Origin: Pelagibaculum spongiae
GTDB lineage: Bacteria; Pseudomonadota; Gammaproteobacteria; Enterobacterales; Pelagibaculaceae
NCBI RefSeq assembly: GCF_003097315.1
Contig: NZ_QDDL01000004.1
Coordinates: 124,001-188,000, forward strand
Direction: 5' to 3'
DNA length: 64,000 bases
Below are positions 27,132-34,433 of the stretch, piece by piece. Below the pieces are notes generated by a model that made no database searches, had not been told where the DNA came from, and was given only the letters and a program-made list of their open reading frames with translations. How positions within the stretch are numbered: the stretch's first letter is position 1; the number at the start of each line of letters is the position of its first letter. A program made the position numbers and the translations under genes.

Positions 27132-27237
27132 GACATAACGCCTCAAACACCGGATTGTGAATGTTGGCGGTTTTTTTGAATGTTTTTCCAAAAAAAGTGA
27201 CGGCATTTACAATTCCGCGTGCTTTGACTTGTTAACT
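27132..27237 (-). other. attC site of cassette 3
   Basis: Minus strand: GTTAACAAGTCAAAGCACGCGGAATTG...CAATCCGGTGTTTGAGGCGTTATGTC, about 106 bp with paired arms. The last codons of the zinc-finger gene extend into it. Confidence 0.9.
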
Positions 27238-27590
27238 GGAATTTTGGACTTGGCAGACCTCTGATAAAAATACCCCATGACAATCATACCGCAGCCAAAT
27301 AAGCCCATGTAAATGACAGCGCCAATAAAATCATTAAATAGCCCCCAAACTGCAAAACCCAAAAAGACCAAGCCAAGTAAGTATGAGCCATAGGCTCCGG
27401 CCATTGACGCTTTAGTTGCTCGCTCCAAGGTTAGCTCGGCGACGCCTTCCGAGAATGAAATTTGTTGAAGGCAGTTCTCACTACAGCAGTATTTGCTAGA
27501 TGGTGACCTGCTTGAACACTCGCTGCAAAGAGCAACGCCGCAATTTGAGCAAACCGCGACAGCTTCATTATTATGTTCGATGCACTTCAT
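27207..27590 (-). CDS. Cassette 3: zinc-finger membrane protein
   Basis: 127 residues from ATG 27590. The N-terminus (MKCIEHNNEAVAVCSNCG, then LCSECSSR and YCCSENC) is a B-box-like Cys/His zinc-binding segment. A helix (ELTLERATKASMAGAYG) and two hydrophobic segments (SYLLGLVFLGFAVWGL and AVIYMGLFGCGMIVMGYF) follow. The frame is open 33 codons further upstream to 27689, but that part lies inside the attC of the previous cassette, so the inner ATG is preferred. Function unknown; similar zinc-finger membrane proteins are common and uncharacterised. Confidence 0.72.
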   Translation of the reverse strand: MKCIEHNNEAVAVCSNCGVALCSECSSRSPSSKYCCSENCLQQISFSEGVAELTLERATKASMAGAYGSYLLGLVFLGFAVWGLFNDFIGAVIYMGLFGCGMIVMGYFYQRSAKSKIPVNKSKHAEL

Positions 27591-27601
27591 GTGGCTATTC
27601 C

Positions 27602-27680
27602 AGTTAACGTGGTAGCAACACCGGTGAGCAAATGAGCCTGCGGCGAAATTTGTGATCCGGTGCCTGCGATTGTTATGTGA
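27602..27680 (-). other. attC site of cassette 2 (short, diverged)
   Basis: Minus strand: CACATAACAATCGCAGGCACCGG...CACCGGTGTTGCTACCACGTTAACTGG, about 79 bp. Cores ATAAC and GTTAACT, with CACCGG arms pairing. Less regular than the others. Confidence 0.75.
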
Positions 27681-27685
27681 ATTAC

Positions 27686-27985
27686 TCATTTAAATGCAAT
27701 TAAGTAGCTAAAAAAGCAGGCTATAGAAAACCAAATTATTAGAATAGTATTTCGATGTTTTTCTGAATCGGGCCTCGCAGGGATATCCATGAAATGAAGA
27801 TACTTCATTGGGCGCCCTAGCAATTTTTCAACAAAAAATTTTGCCAACACAGCCCACAAGAACGCTACAGCGTAGTGCTCAAAAGCGCCTCCGTCGTCAG
27901 CAAAGTAGAAAATACCAGCTGACATTAGCAAAAATACAAATAGACCGATACTAAACAAATAACTACCTTTCACATAACGCCCCAT
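27686..27985 (-). CDS. Cassette 2: small three-TM membrane protein
   Basis: 99 residues with three hydrophobic segments (YLFSIGLFVFLLMSAGIFYF, YAVAFLWAVLAKFFV, TILIIWFSIACFFSYLIAF) and a charged loop (ARPDSEKHRN). No family recognised. The ATG at 27985 lies within the attC of cassette 1; a GTG at 27973 just outside it is an alternative start. No ribosome site is evident. Confidence 0.6.
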   Translation of the reverse strand: MGRYVKGSYLFSIGLFVFLLMSAGIFYFADDGGAFEHYAVAFLWAVLAKFFVEKLLGRPMKYLHFMDIPARPDSEKHRNTILIIWFSIACFFSYLIAFK

Positions 27986-28072
27986 TAAGAGGCTTTTAAT
28001 TGTTGGTTAAAATGTGTAGCGAAGCGGAACCTAACCAACTGTTAAAAGTCCTGCTTGAATGGCTTGTTATGT
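27972..28072 (-). other. attC site of cassette 1
   Basis: Minus strand: CACATAACAAGCCATTCAAGC...GCCTCTTAATGGGGCGTTATGTG, about 101 bp. GTTGGTTA/TAACCAAC inner arms and TTTTAACAGTTGG/CCAACAATTAAAA pairing. A textbook marine-integron attC; the cassette 1 stop codon lies in the first core. Confidence 0.95.
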
Positions 28073-28426
28073 GTCTTTTGACTGAATATTAGAAATATAT
28101 AACTCACCTTCAATCTTAACAAATGTGTAATTTATATTTAAAAGTTTTCCTGCTTTTTCAGCAACGCCTGTAACCGTACATTCAGTTTCAGTACAATTTT
28201 GTTTGATGCTTGACGGGTCGAGTTTTAAACCACTAAACATTGATGCAATCACATTAAAACTTTGTCCTGCAAGCTTTTCACGTTTAGATGGTTGCCAGTA
28301 TTCCAGAGCGGTTAAAAGATCTTTCTTATTCAATGACTCTTGGTGAGCTTTAACAATTGATAAAGGCTGTTTTACAGCTTCACTACAAGAAATAATGAAA
28401 AAGGCTAAGAATAAAACTTTGTACAT
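28067..28426 (-). CDS. Cassette 1: small lipoprotein
   Basis: 119 residues from ATG 28426, with GGAG in TAATGGAGTTTCAATG as ribosome site. MYKVLFLAFFIISCSE is a lipoprotein signal with Cys14. The mature part (VKAHQESLNKKDLLTALEYWQPSKREKL and NINYTFVKIEGELYISNI) resembles DUF4878/NTF2-like lipoproteins in outline, but I cannot assign a family with confidence. It is the first cassette next to the presumed attI. A longer frame to 28477 crosses the recombination site and is rejected. Confidence 0.72.
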   Translation of the reverse strand: MYKVLFLAFFIISCSEAVKQPLSIVKAHQESLNKKDLLTALEYWQPSKREKLAGQSFNVIASMFSGLKLDPSSIKQNCTETECTVTGVAEKAGKLLNINYTFVKIEGELYISNIQSKDT

Positions 28427-28439
28427 TGAAACTCCATTA

Positions 28440-28486
28440 GACACATAACAGCGACCTATGCCGCATTTTTGCCGCATAGTCTTATA
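28440..28486 (-). other. Candidate attI / first recombination site
   Basis: Minus strand: ACTATGCGGCAAAAATGCGGCATAGGTCGCTGTTATGT. It has a GTTATGT core at the upstream edge of the first cassette and a direct repeat TGCGGCA, reminiscent of the direct repeats beside attI cores. No matching palindromic partner is seen, as expected for attI rather than attC. Identity is inferred from position. Confidence 0.45.
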
Positions 28487-28906
28487 TAAATATGAAAGAC
28501 AAATTCCGCTTTAACTCGCCGCTAGGCCTTTACTCTGGTGGCTTGCTTGCCTTTTCACGTCTTGCTGGCGACGATATATTTTGATTCCGTGTATGTCAAT
28601 TGATTGAACTATCGACAAAATGCCGCTGAACAGAGGGGTTTTGAAAAAAGCATCTCAACCAATTGAAATGAAATGGTTATTTTACAGTTTACTCAATCGA
28701 CATACACGGTTAACTTTTGTTGAATCTGACATGTTTGGGCGCTGTATCTATATAGTTATCTTGTTTTCGTTTTGTCAGGTGCAGTATGCGATTACAGCAG
28801 CGTTATAGTGAAATTGTTCGCCAAATGAACAATGCCTATACCTGTCGTACTTGGCGGTGCAGCGGTGTTGGCTGCGCTCGCTCACCCAATCACTTACACC
28901 CGTAAG
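28487..28906. other. Region between candidate attI and intI remnant
   Basis: About 420 bases without a supported gene. It holds the inverted repeat at 28587-28709. The sequence after 28780 contains short open stretches but many stops, compatible with a decayed upstream part of intI or its promoter. Confidence 0.4.
28587..28709. repeat. 123-bp element with 17-bp inverted ends
   Basis: CCGTGTATGTCAATTGA at 28587-28603 and TCAATCGACATACACGG at 28693-28709 are inverted repeats with one mismatch, enclosing 89 bp. The size and ends resemble a MITE or other small non-autonomous element. No target duplication was recognised. Confidence 0.55.
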
Positions 28907-29110
28907 CTCATGGGGTTTCGCTCGTTTGCCGCCTACCTGCAACGCCAATTAATTTGGGTAAATACGACTGAGAAAACCTACTGGCAGTGGGTTCGCTAAT
29001 TCTTGCTGTTTCATAAAATGCGCCACCCTGAGCCAATGGTTGAAGCTGAAATTACCCACTTTCTCAGTTATCTTGCGGTAAGAAATAAGCTATCTGCGGT
29101 AATTCAATAA
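28907..29110 (+). pseudogene. intI: Decayed integron integrase intI, N-terminal fragment
   Basis: In one frame: FRSFAAYLQRQLIWVNTTEKTYWQWVR, stop (TAA at 28997), FLLFHKMRHPEPMVEAEITHFLSYLAVRNKLSAVIQ, stop. The second part matches the core-binding domain of integron integrases (F-I-x-F-H-x-x-R-H-P-x-x-M-G-x-x-E-V-x-x-F-L-x-x-L-A-V). The catalytic Arg/His/Tyr half is absent. Its plus orientation, divergent from the minus-strand cassettes, is exactly where intI should lie. The integron therefore has no active integrase in this window. Confidence 0.85.
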
Positions 29111-29293
29111 ATTGCTTTACATTCCATTGTTTTCTTATGCTGCTATGTGTTTAAGAGGTCAGAATAAGCAGTTACTAACGCTGCTGATTTTTCGGTGCAG
29201 CGGAGTTGTTTTGAATCGCTGCCAAACCTTTGGTTTTTTTTAGTGTAAATAAATCGTAAATTATTGAAGGTTAGGTGAAAACATTCCGGGCAC
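29111..29293. other. Non-coding region after intI remnant
   Basis: About 180 bases with no recognisable remainder of intI, no gene and no site. Confidence 0.4.
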
Positions 29294-29326
29294 AAAAAAG
29301 CCCCGCTAATTTAATAGCGAGGCTTT
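29294..29326 (-). terminator. art operon intrinsic terminator
   Basis: Minus strand: AAAGCCTCGCTA/TAGCGGGGCTTT stem followed by a T run, 24 bp past the artM stop. Confidence 0.85.
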
Positions 29327-29349
29327 GCTAGCAAACGCTATAGTCTAAA

Positions 29350-30021
29350 TCACTGAGAAAATGCTAAAGCTCTCTTTTCAATCTGCTTGACAAAAATCGT
29401 CATAATACCGGCCATTACCAGGTAGATGGCTCCGGCCATGGTGAACACGGTTAAGGTGTCGTAAGTCTGGGCATTTAGCCGGTTGGCGTAGCCCATTAAA
29501 TCCATCAAGGTAATCGTGCTGGCCAGCGATGAACCTTTCATTACCAGAATCATTTCATTACCGTAGGCCGGTAATGCCCGTCTGGCGGCATAGGGTAAAA
29601 TCACCCGAGTTAACGATTCTTTCTTGGTCATACCCAGTGCCATACAGGCTTCCCAATGGGCTGCCGGTACCGCATCGATGGTGCCTTTAAACAATTGAGT
29701 TGAGTAGGCGGCGCTGTTTAAAGCCAGTGCTAATACGGCGCAGAACCATGGTTGGCTGAGCCAAGGCCAGAGAAAGCTGTCTTTGATTGCATCAAACTGA
29801 GCCGGGCCGTAATAAATTAAGAAGATCTGAACCAGTAATGGCGTGCCGGTAAATAGCAGTATTTGTAATTTAACGAGCTGGTCGAGCACTTTGATTTTTA
29901 AAGTCAAAATCACGGTGAATAAAATCGCCAAAATTAAACCAGTCAATAAACTGGCAAAGGTCAGTTCTAATGTTGTAGCTAAGCCTTTTAATAATTCGGG
30001 TAAGTATTGAAAATAATTCAT
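29350..30021 (-). CDS. artM: Arginine-type ABC transporter permease ArtM
   Basis: 223 residues from ATG 30021 (MNYFQYLPELLKGLATTLELT), overlapping the artQ stop as ATGA, with AAGGTGCAAGC as ribosome site. A HisM/ArtM-type permease: five hydrophobic segments, the EAA loop WEACMALGMTKKESLTRVILPYAARRALPAYGNE and the substrate-family GSSLASTITLMDLMG. It forms the membrane channel with ArtQ. Last gene of artP-artI-artQ-artM. The frame is open further upstream but inside artQ. Confidence 0.9.
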   Translation of the reverse strand: MNYFQYLPELLKGLATTLELTFASLLTGLILAILFTVILTLKIKVLDQLVKLQILLFTGTPLLVQIFLIYYGPAQFDAIKDSFLWPWLSQPWFCAVLALALNSAAYSTQLFKGTIDAVPAAHWEACMALGMTKKESLTRVILPYAARRALPAYGNEMILVMKGSSLASTITLMDLMGYANRLNAQTYDTLTVFTMAGAIYLVMAGIMTIFVKQIEKRALAFSQ

Positions 30022-30686
30022 GCTTGCACCTTTGGTAAATGACGGCTGGTGCGATTTTTCAAATAGTTCATTGCTTGCTGGCTGATAAGGGTGATGACTA
30101 AATAAATCAAACCGGCCATGGCATACCAAGTAAAGGGTTCAAAGGTTTTGGCGGCTTGCAACTGTGACACTCGCAGTAAATCATTGACACCGACCAGTGC
30201 AACTAGCGCGGTATCTTTTAATAACACTAGCCATTGGTTGCCGAGCCCTGGCAATGCATGCTGCCATAATTGCGGTAGAGTGATTCGGTAAAAAGCCCGT
30301 GCCGGGCCAATGCCCATGGCTTTGGCTGCTTCTAACTGGCCTTTAGGAATGGCGATTAATGCGCCGCGTAATGTTTGCGATGCATAGGCGGCAAAAATTA
30401 ATGACAGTGCAATGGTGCCCGCTAAAAATGGATCAATTTCAATATATTGGTCGGTCAGCAGGAATATTCCGTGGGTGACACCAAAATAGATGAAGAACAC
30501 CACTAAAATTTCAGGTAATCCACGCAATAAGGTGACTAGCGAACTGGTCGCCATGGCTAAAATTTTATATTTACTTAACTCGGCCAGCGCAACAACAGCG
30601 GCCAAAATCAAACCAAGCACGAGGGCGCTTAAGGCAAGGCCGAGTGTATTAAGTGTGGCTTGAAAAAATAGAGCGGTAAGGCTCAC
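30018..30686 (-). CDS. artQ: Arginine-type ABC transporter permease ArtQ
   Basis: 222 residues. An HEQ-family amino-acid permease with the EAA loop EAAKAMGIGPARAFYRITLPQLWQHALPGLGN and DTALVALVGVNDLLR. Five TM segments. Partner of ArtM, translationally coupled by a 4-base overlap. Confidence 0.9.
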   Translation of the reverse strand: MSLTALFFQATLNTLGLALSALVLGLILAAVVALAELSKYKILAMATSSLVTLLRGLPEILVVFFIYFGVTHGIFLLTDQYIEIDPFLAGTIALSLIFAAYASQTLRGALIAIPKGQLEAAKAMGIGPARAFYRITLPQLWQHALPGLGNQWLVLLKDTALVALVGVNDLLRVSQLQAAKTFEPFTWYAMAGLIYLVITLISQQAMNYLKNRTSRHLPKVQA

Positions 30687-30785
30687 GTTATCCTCTCTTT
30701 AGTTGGTATCAGGTGCAGGCATTTGAATGATCAGTAAAATTTGCGCATCGCAGTAGTCGATGGATATTTTCACTTCCCTGTGCAT

Positions 30786-30817
30786 GGATTCCCGCCAATC
30801 CCTAGCGGGAATGACGG
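30786..30817. repeat. REP-like palindrome
   Basis: GGATTCCCGCC...GCGGGAATGACGG: a 7-bp stem (TTCCCGC/GCGGGAA) with 9-nt loop in the artI-artQ gap. This motif is common as dispersed REP-type repeats in gammaproteobacteria. It may modulate artQM expression relative to artI. Confidence 0.7.
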
Positions 30818-30902
30818 AATCTGTTTCTCACCGCGGCGGGGTAAATTCACTTTGAGCATGCATGCCAAAGTCAATGCACCGCAGGTTGATTAAATCGACA
30901 AA

Positions 30903-31709
30903 CTATTTTGCTTGGAAGTATTTAGTGAACAGCTTTTGATAAACGCCGTTGGTTTTCAGTTTGGCTAACGAGGCATCGAATTTAGCTTTTAGACCGTCAT
31001 TTTTACGCACTGCGATGCCCATGCCGATTCCGAAATAATCTGGGTCTTTGATTTCTGCACCGGTGATCACAAAATCAACGTTGCTAGGCTTGGCTAACCA
31101 TTCTCTAGCGACGGCGGTGTCAGCAAATACGGCGGCAGTCCGGCCATTTTTCAAATCTAGTAGCGCATTTAAATAGCTGTCATAGGTGCGTATTTTTACG
31201 CCATTACTTTCTAGCTTGTTAATCATGTAGGCTTGGTGGGTAGAACCGTTTTGAGTGCCAATCACTTTTCCTGATAAATCGGCGATATTTTTCAGGTTTT
31301 TTGCTTTGGCGGTAATAAATACCGCTGAGTTTTCATAATAAGGAGCGCTGAAGTCTACGTGTTCTAACCGAGCAGGGGTAATGTCCATGCCGGAGATAAC
31401 CGCATCAAAACGCTTGAACTTTAAACCGGGAATTAAGCTATCGAATGCTTGGTTTTTAAATTCACAATTGGCTTGAATGTCGGCACAAATCGCTTTTGCC
31501 AGTTCGATGTCAAAACCGGTCATCTGGTTGTTGTCATCGAGAAATTCAAATGGCGGATAGGTAGGCTCGGTACCGAAGCGAATATTGTCTGCAGCACCGA
31601 CTGACTGTGAAACAGTCAGCGATAGGCCTATCGCCAATGCGACGCTAGAGATAATTTTTTTAGTAGAAATGGTGTTGGTAGACAGATTTTTATTGGTAGA
31701 AAACTTCAT
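30903..31709 (-). CDS. artI: Arginine-type periplasmic binding protein
   Basis: 268 residues from ATG 31709 (MKFSTN), with a signal peptide (ISSVALAIGLSLTVSQSVGA). A family 3 solute-binding protein: IRFGTEPTYPPFEFLDDNNQMTGFDIELAKAIC, FDSLIPGLKFKRFDAVISGMDITPARLEHVDF and IGTQNGSTHQAYM are typical ArtI/ArtJ/HisJ motifs. Captures a basic amino acid, probably arginine given the argR neighbour. An ATG ten codons upstream is ignored. A gap of about 215 bp with a REP separates it from artQ. Confidence 0.9.
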   Translation of the reverse strand: MKFSTNKNLSTNTISTKKIISSVALAIGLSLTVSQSVGAADNIRFGTEPTYPPFEFLDDNNQMTGFDIELAKAICADIQANCEFKNQAFDSLIPGLKFKRFDAVISGMDITPARLEHVDFSAPYYENSAVFITAKAKNLKNIADLSGKVIGTQNGSTHQAYMINKLESNGVKIRTYDSYLNALLDLKNGRTAAVFADTAVAREWLAKPSNVDFVITGAEIKDPDYFGIGMGIAVRKNDGLKAKFDASLAKLKTNGVYQKLFTKYFQAK

Positions 31710-31902
31710 TGCAAACCCCCTATGGTGTACTTCATGCAATTATTTCGATTGGTTGTTCAAAATTGAATTAGCTTCACTTCACCAGATATTTAAGTGAGTA
31801 TTGGCTTCATCATTTTGATGTATTTTATATGTAGCTTTATTTGCCGCTTGTATTTACACAGATATTTGGTTGGCTGACAATAAAAGGCCAGAAAGCCAAA
31901 AT

Positions 31903-32637
31903 CTAATGTTGCAAATAGGCGCTAAATTCTTTGGTTTTTGGCTGGCTAAAGTGGGCGGCAGAGCCTTCTTCAACAATTAAGCCATTTTCCAGATAGACCA
32001 CACGATCAGCAATCTTTTTGGCAAAATCCACTTCGTGGGTGACCACAACTTGGGTGATGCCACTAGCGGCCAGCTCTTTGATTACGTCAACCACCTGGTT
32101 GGTAATTGCCGGATCGAGTGCTGCGGTAGGTTCATCAAACAATAAAACATCAGGCGAGAGCATTAGGGCTCTGGCAATCGCAACGCGCTGTTGTTGGCCA
32201 CCCGATAAAGATGATGGCCAGCTGTCAGCTTTTTCTGCCAGACCAACGCGCATTAAAAGCTCATTTGCTTTGGCAATTGCTTGCTTTTTGTCAATACCTT
32301 GGCAAACAGGCGCTTCGATCAAGTTTTCTAGTACGCTCATGTGTGGCCACAGGTTGTACTGTTGGAATACCATACCGACCTTGCGCCTAAGTTGGTTGGC
32401 CTGTTTATTTAACTCGGCCTTGTTGGAATCCAGAAAAGAAAATTGCATGCCGGCAATTTTCATTTCACCAGCATCGGGTGTTTCCAGTAAATTAAGCATG
32501 CGTAACAAAGTACTTTTACCTGCGCCACTAGAGCCAAGGAGTACGGTTGTTTCGCCGGCAGAAATTTTAAAGGAAATGTCCTTCAAAACGGTATTGCCGT
32601 TGAACGATTTGGAGAGGCGCTTTACTTCGATTCCCAT
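31903..32637 (-). CDS. artP: Arginine-type ABC transporter ATPase ArtP
   Basis: 244 residues. Walker A GSSGAGKST, Q-loop FQQYNLWPHMSVLEN, signature LSGGQQQRVAIARAL, Walker B VLLFDEPTAALDP and H-loop VVVTHE. Polar amino-acid uptake subfamily. First gene of the art operon; divergent from argR, with an ARG box in the shared promoter region. Confidence 0.92.
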   Translation of the reverse strand: MGIEVKRLSKSFNGNTVLKDISFKISAGETTVLLGSSGAGKSTLLRMLNLLETPDAGEMKIAGMQFSFLDSNKAELNKQANQLRRKVGMVFQQYNLWPHMSVLENLIEAPVCQGIDKKQAIAKANELLMRVGLAEKADSWPSSLSGGQQQRVAIARALMLSPDVLLFDEPTAALDPAITNQVVDVIKELAASGITQVVVTHEVDFAKKIADRVVYLENGLIVEEGSAAHFSQPKTKEFSAYLQH

Positions 32638-32705
32638 GGGTAACTTTTTTATTAATCCTGACCGAGTGAATTTGTACTGAAGGTTATGGGTAAAATCAAT
32701 TCTTT

Positions 32706-32723
32706 TATGAATAAATATTCAAA
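32706..32723. promoter_or_regulatory. ARG box (ArgR operator)
   Basis: TATGAATAAATATTCAAA contains TGAAT-AAAT-ATTCA, a perfect match to the palindromic ARG box consensus. It lies 22 bp before argR and 70 bp before artP. A weaker half-match (TGAATTTGTACTGA) is at 32667-32680; ArgR boxes usually come in pairs. Confidence 0.85.
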
Positions 32724-32744
32724 TAATTCGACAGAGAGTCATTT

Positions 32745-33206
32745 ATGAGTGGTATAAGTCGACAAGAAGCACTTACATTAGCATTTCGTCAGGTATTGAA
32801 GGAAGAGACTTGTGGCTCCCAGAGCCAGATCGTTGATGTATTACAAGGCCAAGGCTTTGAAAATATCAGCCAGTCTACTGTTTCAAGAATGCTAAGCCGC
32901 CATGGCGCGGTTCGAGTGCGCAATGCCAGGGGGGATCTGGTTTATTGCATGCCTCCAGAATTAGGTCGAATGGATACCGGAGTAGCGGTTAAAGACTTGG
33001 TTGAAGAGGTCGAGCATAACGGTTCATTAATCGTATTGAAGACTAGTCCTGCAGCTGCGCAAATGATTGCCCGCTTGCTGGATTCAATAGGCCGTAAAGA
33101 AGGCATTTTAGGTTGTGTTGCTGGGGACGATACGATCTTTATTGCACCGACTGATATCGGTCAGATCGAGCAGACAATGCTACGGATTAAAGACTTGTTT
33201 TCGTGA
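32745..33206 (+). CDS. argR: Arginine repressor ArgR
   Basis: 153 residues, close to the usual 156. The N-terminal winged helix ([39 protein letters not shown]) binds ARG boxes; the C-terminal domain has [15 protein letters not shown] and [17 protein letters not shown], with the GTI/A-D-D arginine-binding and hexamerisation motif. Probably represses itself and artPIQM when arginine is plentiful. Confidence 0.95.
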   Translation: MSGISRQEALTLAFRQVLKEETCGSQSQIVDVLQGQGFENISQSTVSRMLSRHGAVRVRNARGDLVYCMPPELGRMDTGVAVKDLVEEVEHNGSLIVLKTSPAAAQMIARLLDSIGRKEGILGCVAGDDTIFIAPTDIGQIEQTMLRIKDLFS

Positions 33207-33236
33207 ATGAAGATGCTTTGATTTAAGCTAGTTATG

Positions 33237-33276
33237 CAAAACGCCCATTAACGTGAATTTAATGGGCGTTTCTTTA
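33237..33276 (+). terminator. argR intrinsic terminator
   Basis: AAAACGCCCATTAA/AATGGGCGTTT stem followed by a T-rich tail. Confidence 0.88.
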
Positions 33277-33331
33277 TGTTTGCTATGTGTAAAGTGATTG
33301 CCTTAGGAGCATAGAAATAAATACTCTTAAT

Positions 33332-33409
33332 GTAGGTCGTCATGAGCGAAGCGAATAGCAACTTGCTTAACGAAATGTCACGCTTCGCCAAGGCTCAGGG
33401 ATGACCTAC
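33332..33409. repeat. 78-bp imperfect palindromic element
   Basis: Outer arms GTAGGTCGTCATGAGC/GCTCAGGGATGACCTAC and inner arms GCGAAGCG/CGCTTCGC. The pattern GTCATCCCTGAGCCTTGGCG is typical of dispersed intergenic repeats (REP/BIME or MITE-like). Confidence 0.65.
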
Positions 33410-33445
33410 GAGAAGGTACAAAAAGATTATTTCTTTCCACTGCGC

Positions 33446-34315
33446 TTAGCGCTTCACTTCATTATTCAAATGCCGAAGTAATGCTCTAGCTGCATTAGAA
33501 AGCGTGCGATCTGGCCGATATATTGCGCCGAGATGTCTTTGAATTAGTGCATTTTTTAGCGGAATTTCACGCACGGTTTCATCAAGCATGTTTTCTGGTA
33601 AAACACTCCAGCCCAAGCCAACACTGACCATCATTTTGATGGTTTCTAAATAGTTGGTTTCTTGGCGCACGCGAGCTTTTAAGCCGCGGCGGGCAAAAAC
33701 CTGATCGACCAGTTGGCGCGTTACAGTATCTGCACCGGTTAAAATGGCCGGCTTGCCAGCCAACACGCTGAGGGATGCTATTTGCTCTGGATCTTCTTCG
33801 GCGCTGCAGACAAACTTCATATCATCAACCCATAAGGCTTCATGGGACAATCCGCTACTTTTGTCATCCGGAGTGGTGACGAGGGCGATTTCCAACTTGC
33901 CGTTATGAACTGCGTTCCAAGCTTCTTCTGAGCCCATAAAGTGCAGGTCAATATCGACTTCAGGATAACTCTGGCTATAGCTGCGCAATAACTGAGGCAG
34001 TCGGTGCAAGCCAATGTGGTGGCTGGTGCCTAATGACAGTTCGCCGCAGATTCTTCCCTGCAGGTTGTTCAAAGCGATTCTGCTAGATTCAACTTCCTGT
34101 AGAATGCGCTTGGCGCGAGGTAGCAAAACCCGGCCCGCTTCAGTGAGAGTAATTTGACGACCAATTCGATCAAACAATTTACTGCCAAGCTGGGATTCCA
34201 GGTTGGCAATACGCTTGCTGATGGCTGGTTGAGTCAGTTTCAATATTTCGGCGGCCTGCGAGAAGGAAGATTCTTCTGCTGTGCAGACAAAGGCCTGTAG
34301 GTTTTGTGTTTCCAT
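33446..34315 (-). CDS. LysR-family regulator divergent from leuC
   Basis: 289 residues. Helix-turn-helix FVCTAEESSFSQAAEILKLTQPAISKRIANLESQLGSKLFDR, then TLTEAGRVLLPRAKRIL. The effector domain follows (LSLGTSHHIGLHRLPQLL). Divergent position beside leuC, also seen in Pseudomonas, suggests regulation of leucine synthesis. The ligand is unknown. Confidence 0.92.
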   Translation of the reverse strand: METQNLQAFVCTAEESSFSQAAEILKLTQPAISKRIANLESQLGSKLFDRIGRQITLTEAGRVLLPRAKRILQEVESSRIALNNLQGRICGELSLGTSHHIGLHRLPQLLRSYSQSYPEVDIDLHFMGSEEAWNAVHNGKLEIALVTTPDDKSSGLSHEALWVDDMKFVCSAEEDPEQIASLSVLAGKPAILTGADTVTRQLVDQVFARRGLKARVRQETNYLETIKMMVSVGLGWSVLPENMLDETVREIPLKNALIQRHLGAIYRPDRTLSNAARALLRHLNNEVKR

Positions 34316-34340
34316 CGTTATATATTACATATCACTTATT

Positions 34341-34356
34341 CTGGAATGGAATCCAG
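34341..34356. promoter_or_regulatory. Candidate LysR operator upstream of leuC
   Basis: Palindrome CTGGA-ATGGAA-TCCAG in the 118-bp divergent region between the LysR gene and leuC. Assigned by symmetry and location. Confidence 0.35.
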
Positions 34357-34433
34357 TTTATGAAAAAGATGAATTTGTTTTATTGATCTAGCGCAGTTAG
34401 CATGGTGCTGTCAACTTGTGTGGAGTAGAAAAA

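Larger units (their letters stand above)
21185..28486 (-). other. Sedentary chromosomal integron cassette array
   Basis: Eight consecutive genes, all on the minus strand, each followed by an imperfect palindrome bounded by RYYYAAC-type and GTTRRRY-type cores. On the minus strand these sites read like ATAACAAG...GCGTTATG or CTAACAAG...GCGTTAG, as in marine chromosomal integrons. Several cassette stop codons lie inside the core. The platform side is at the right end (candidate attI near 28440, decayed intI on the plus strand at 28907-29110). The distal end at 21185 abuts an intron fragment. Most cassettes lack their own promoter, as usual. Confidence 0.9.

Noticed and set aside
28620-28808. 62-codon plus-strand frame near attI
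   Set aside because: It starts inside the inverted-repeat element, lacks a ribosome site and has no recognisable domain.
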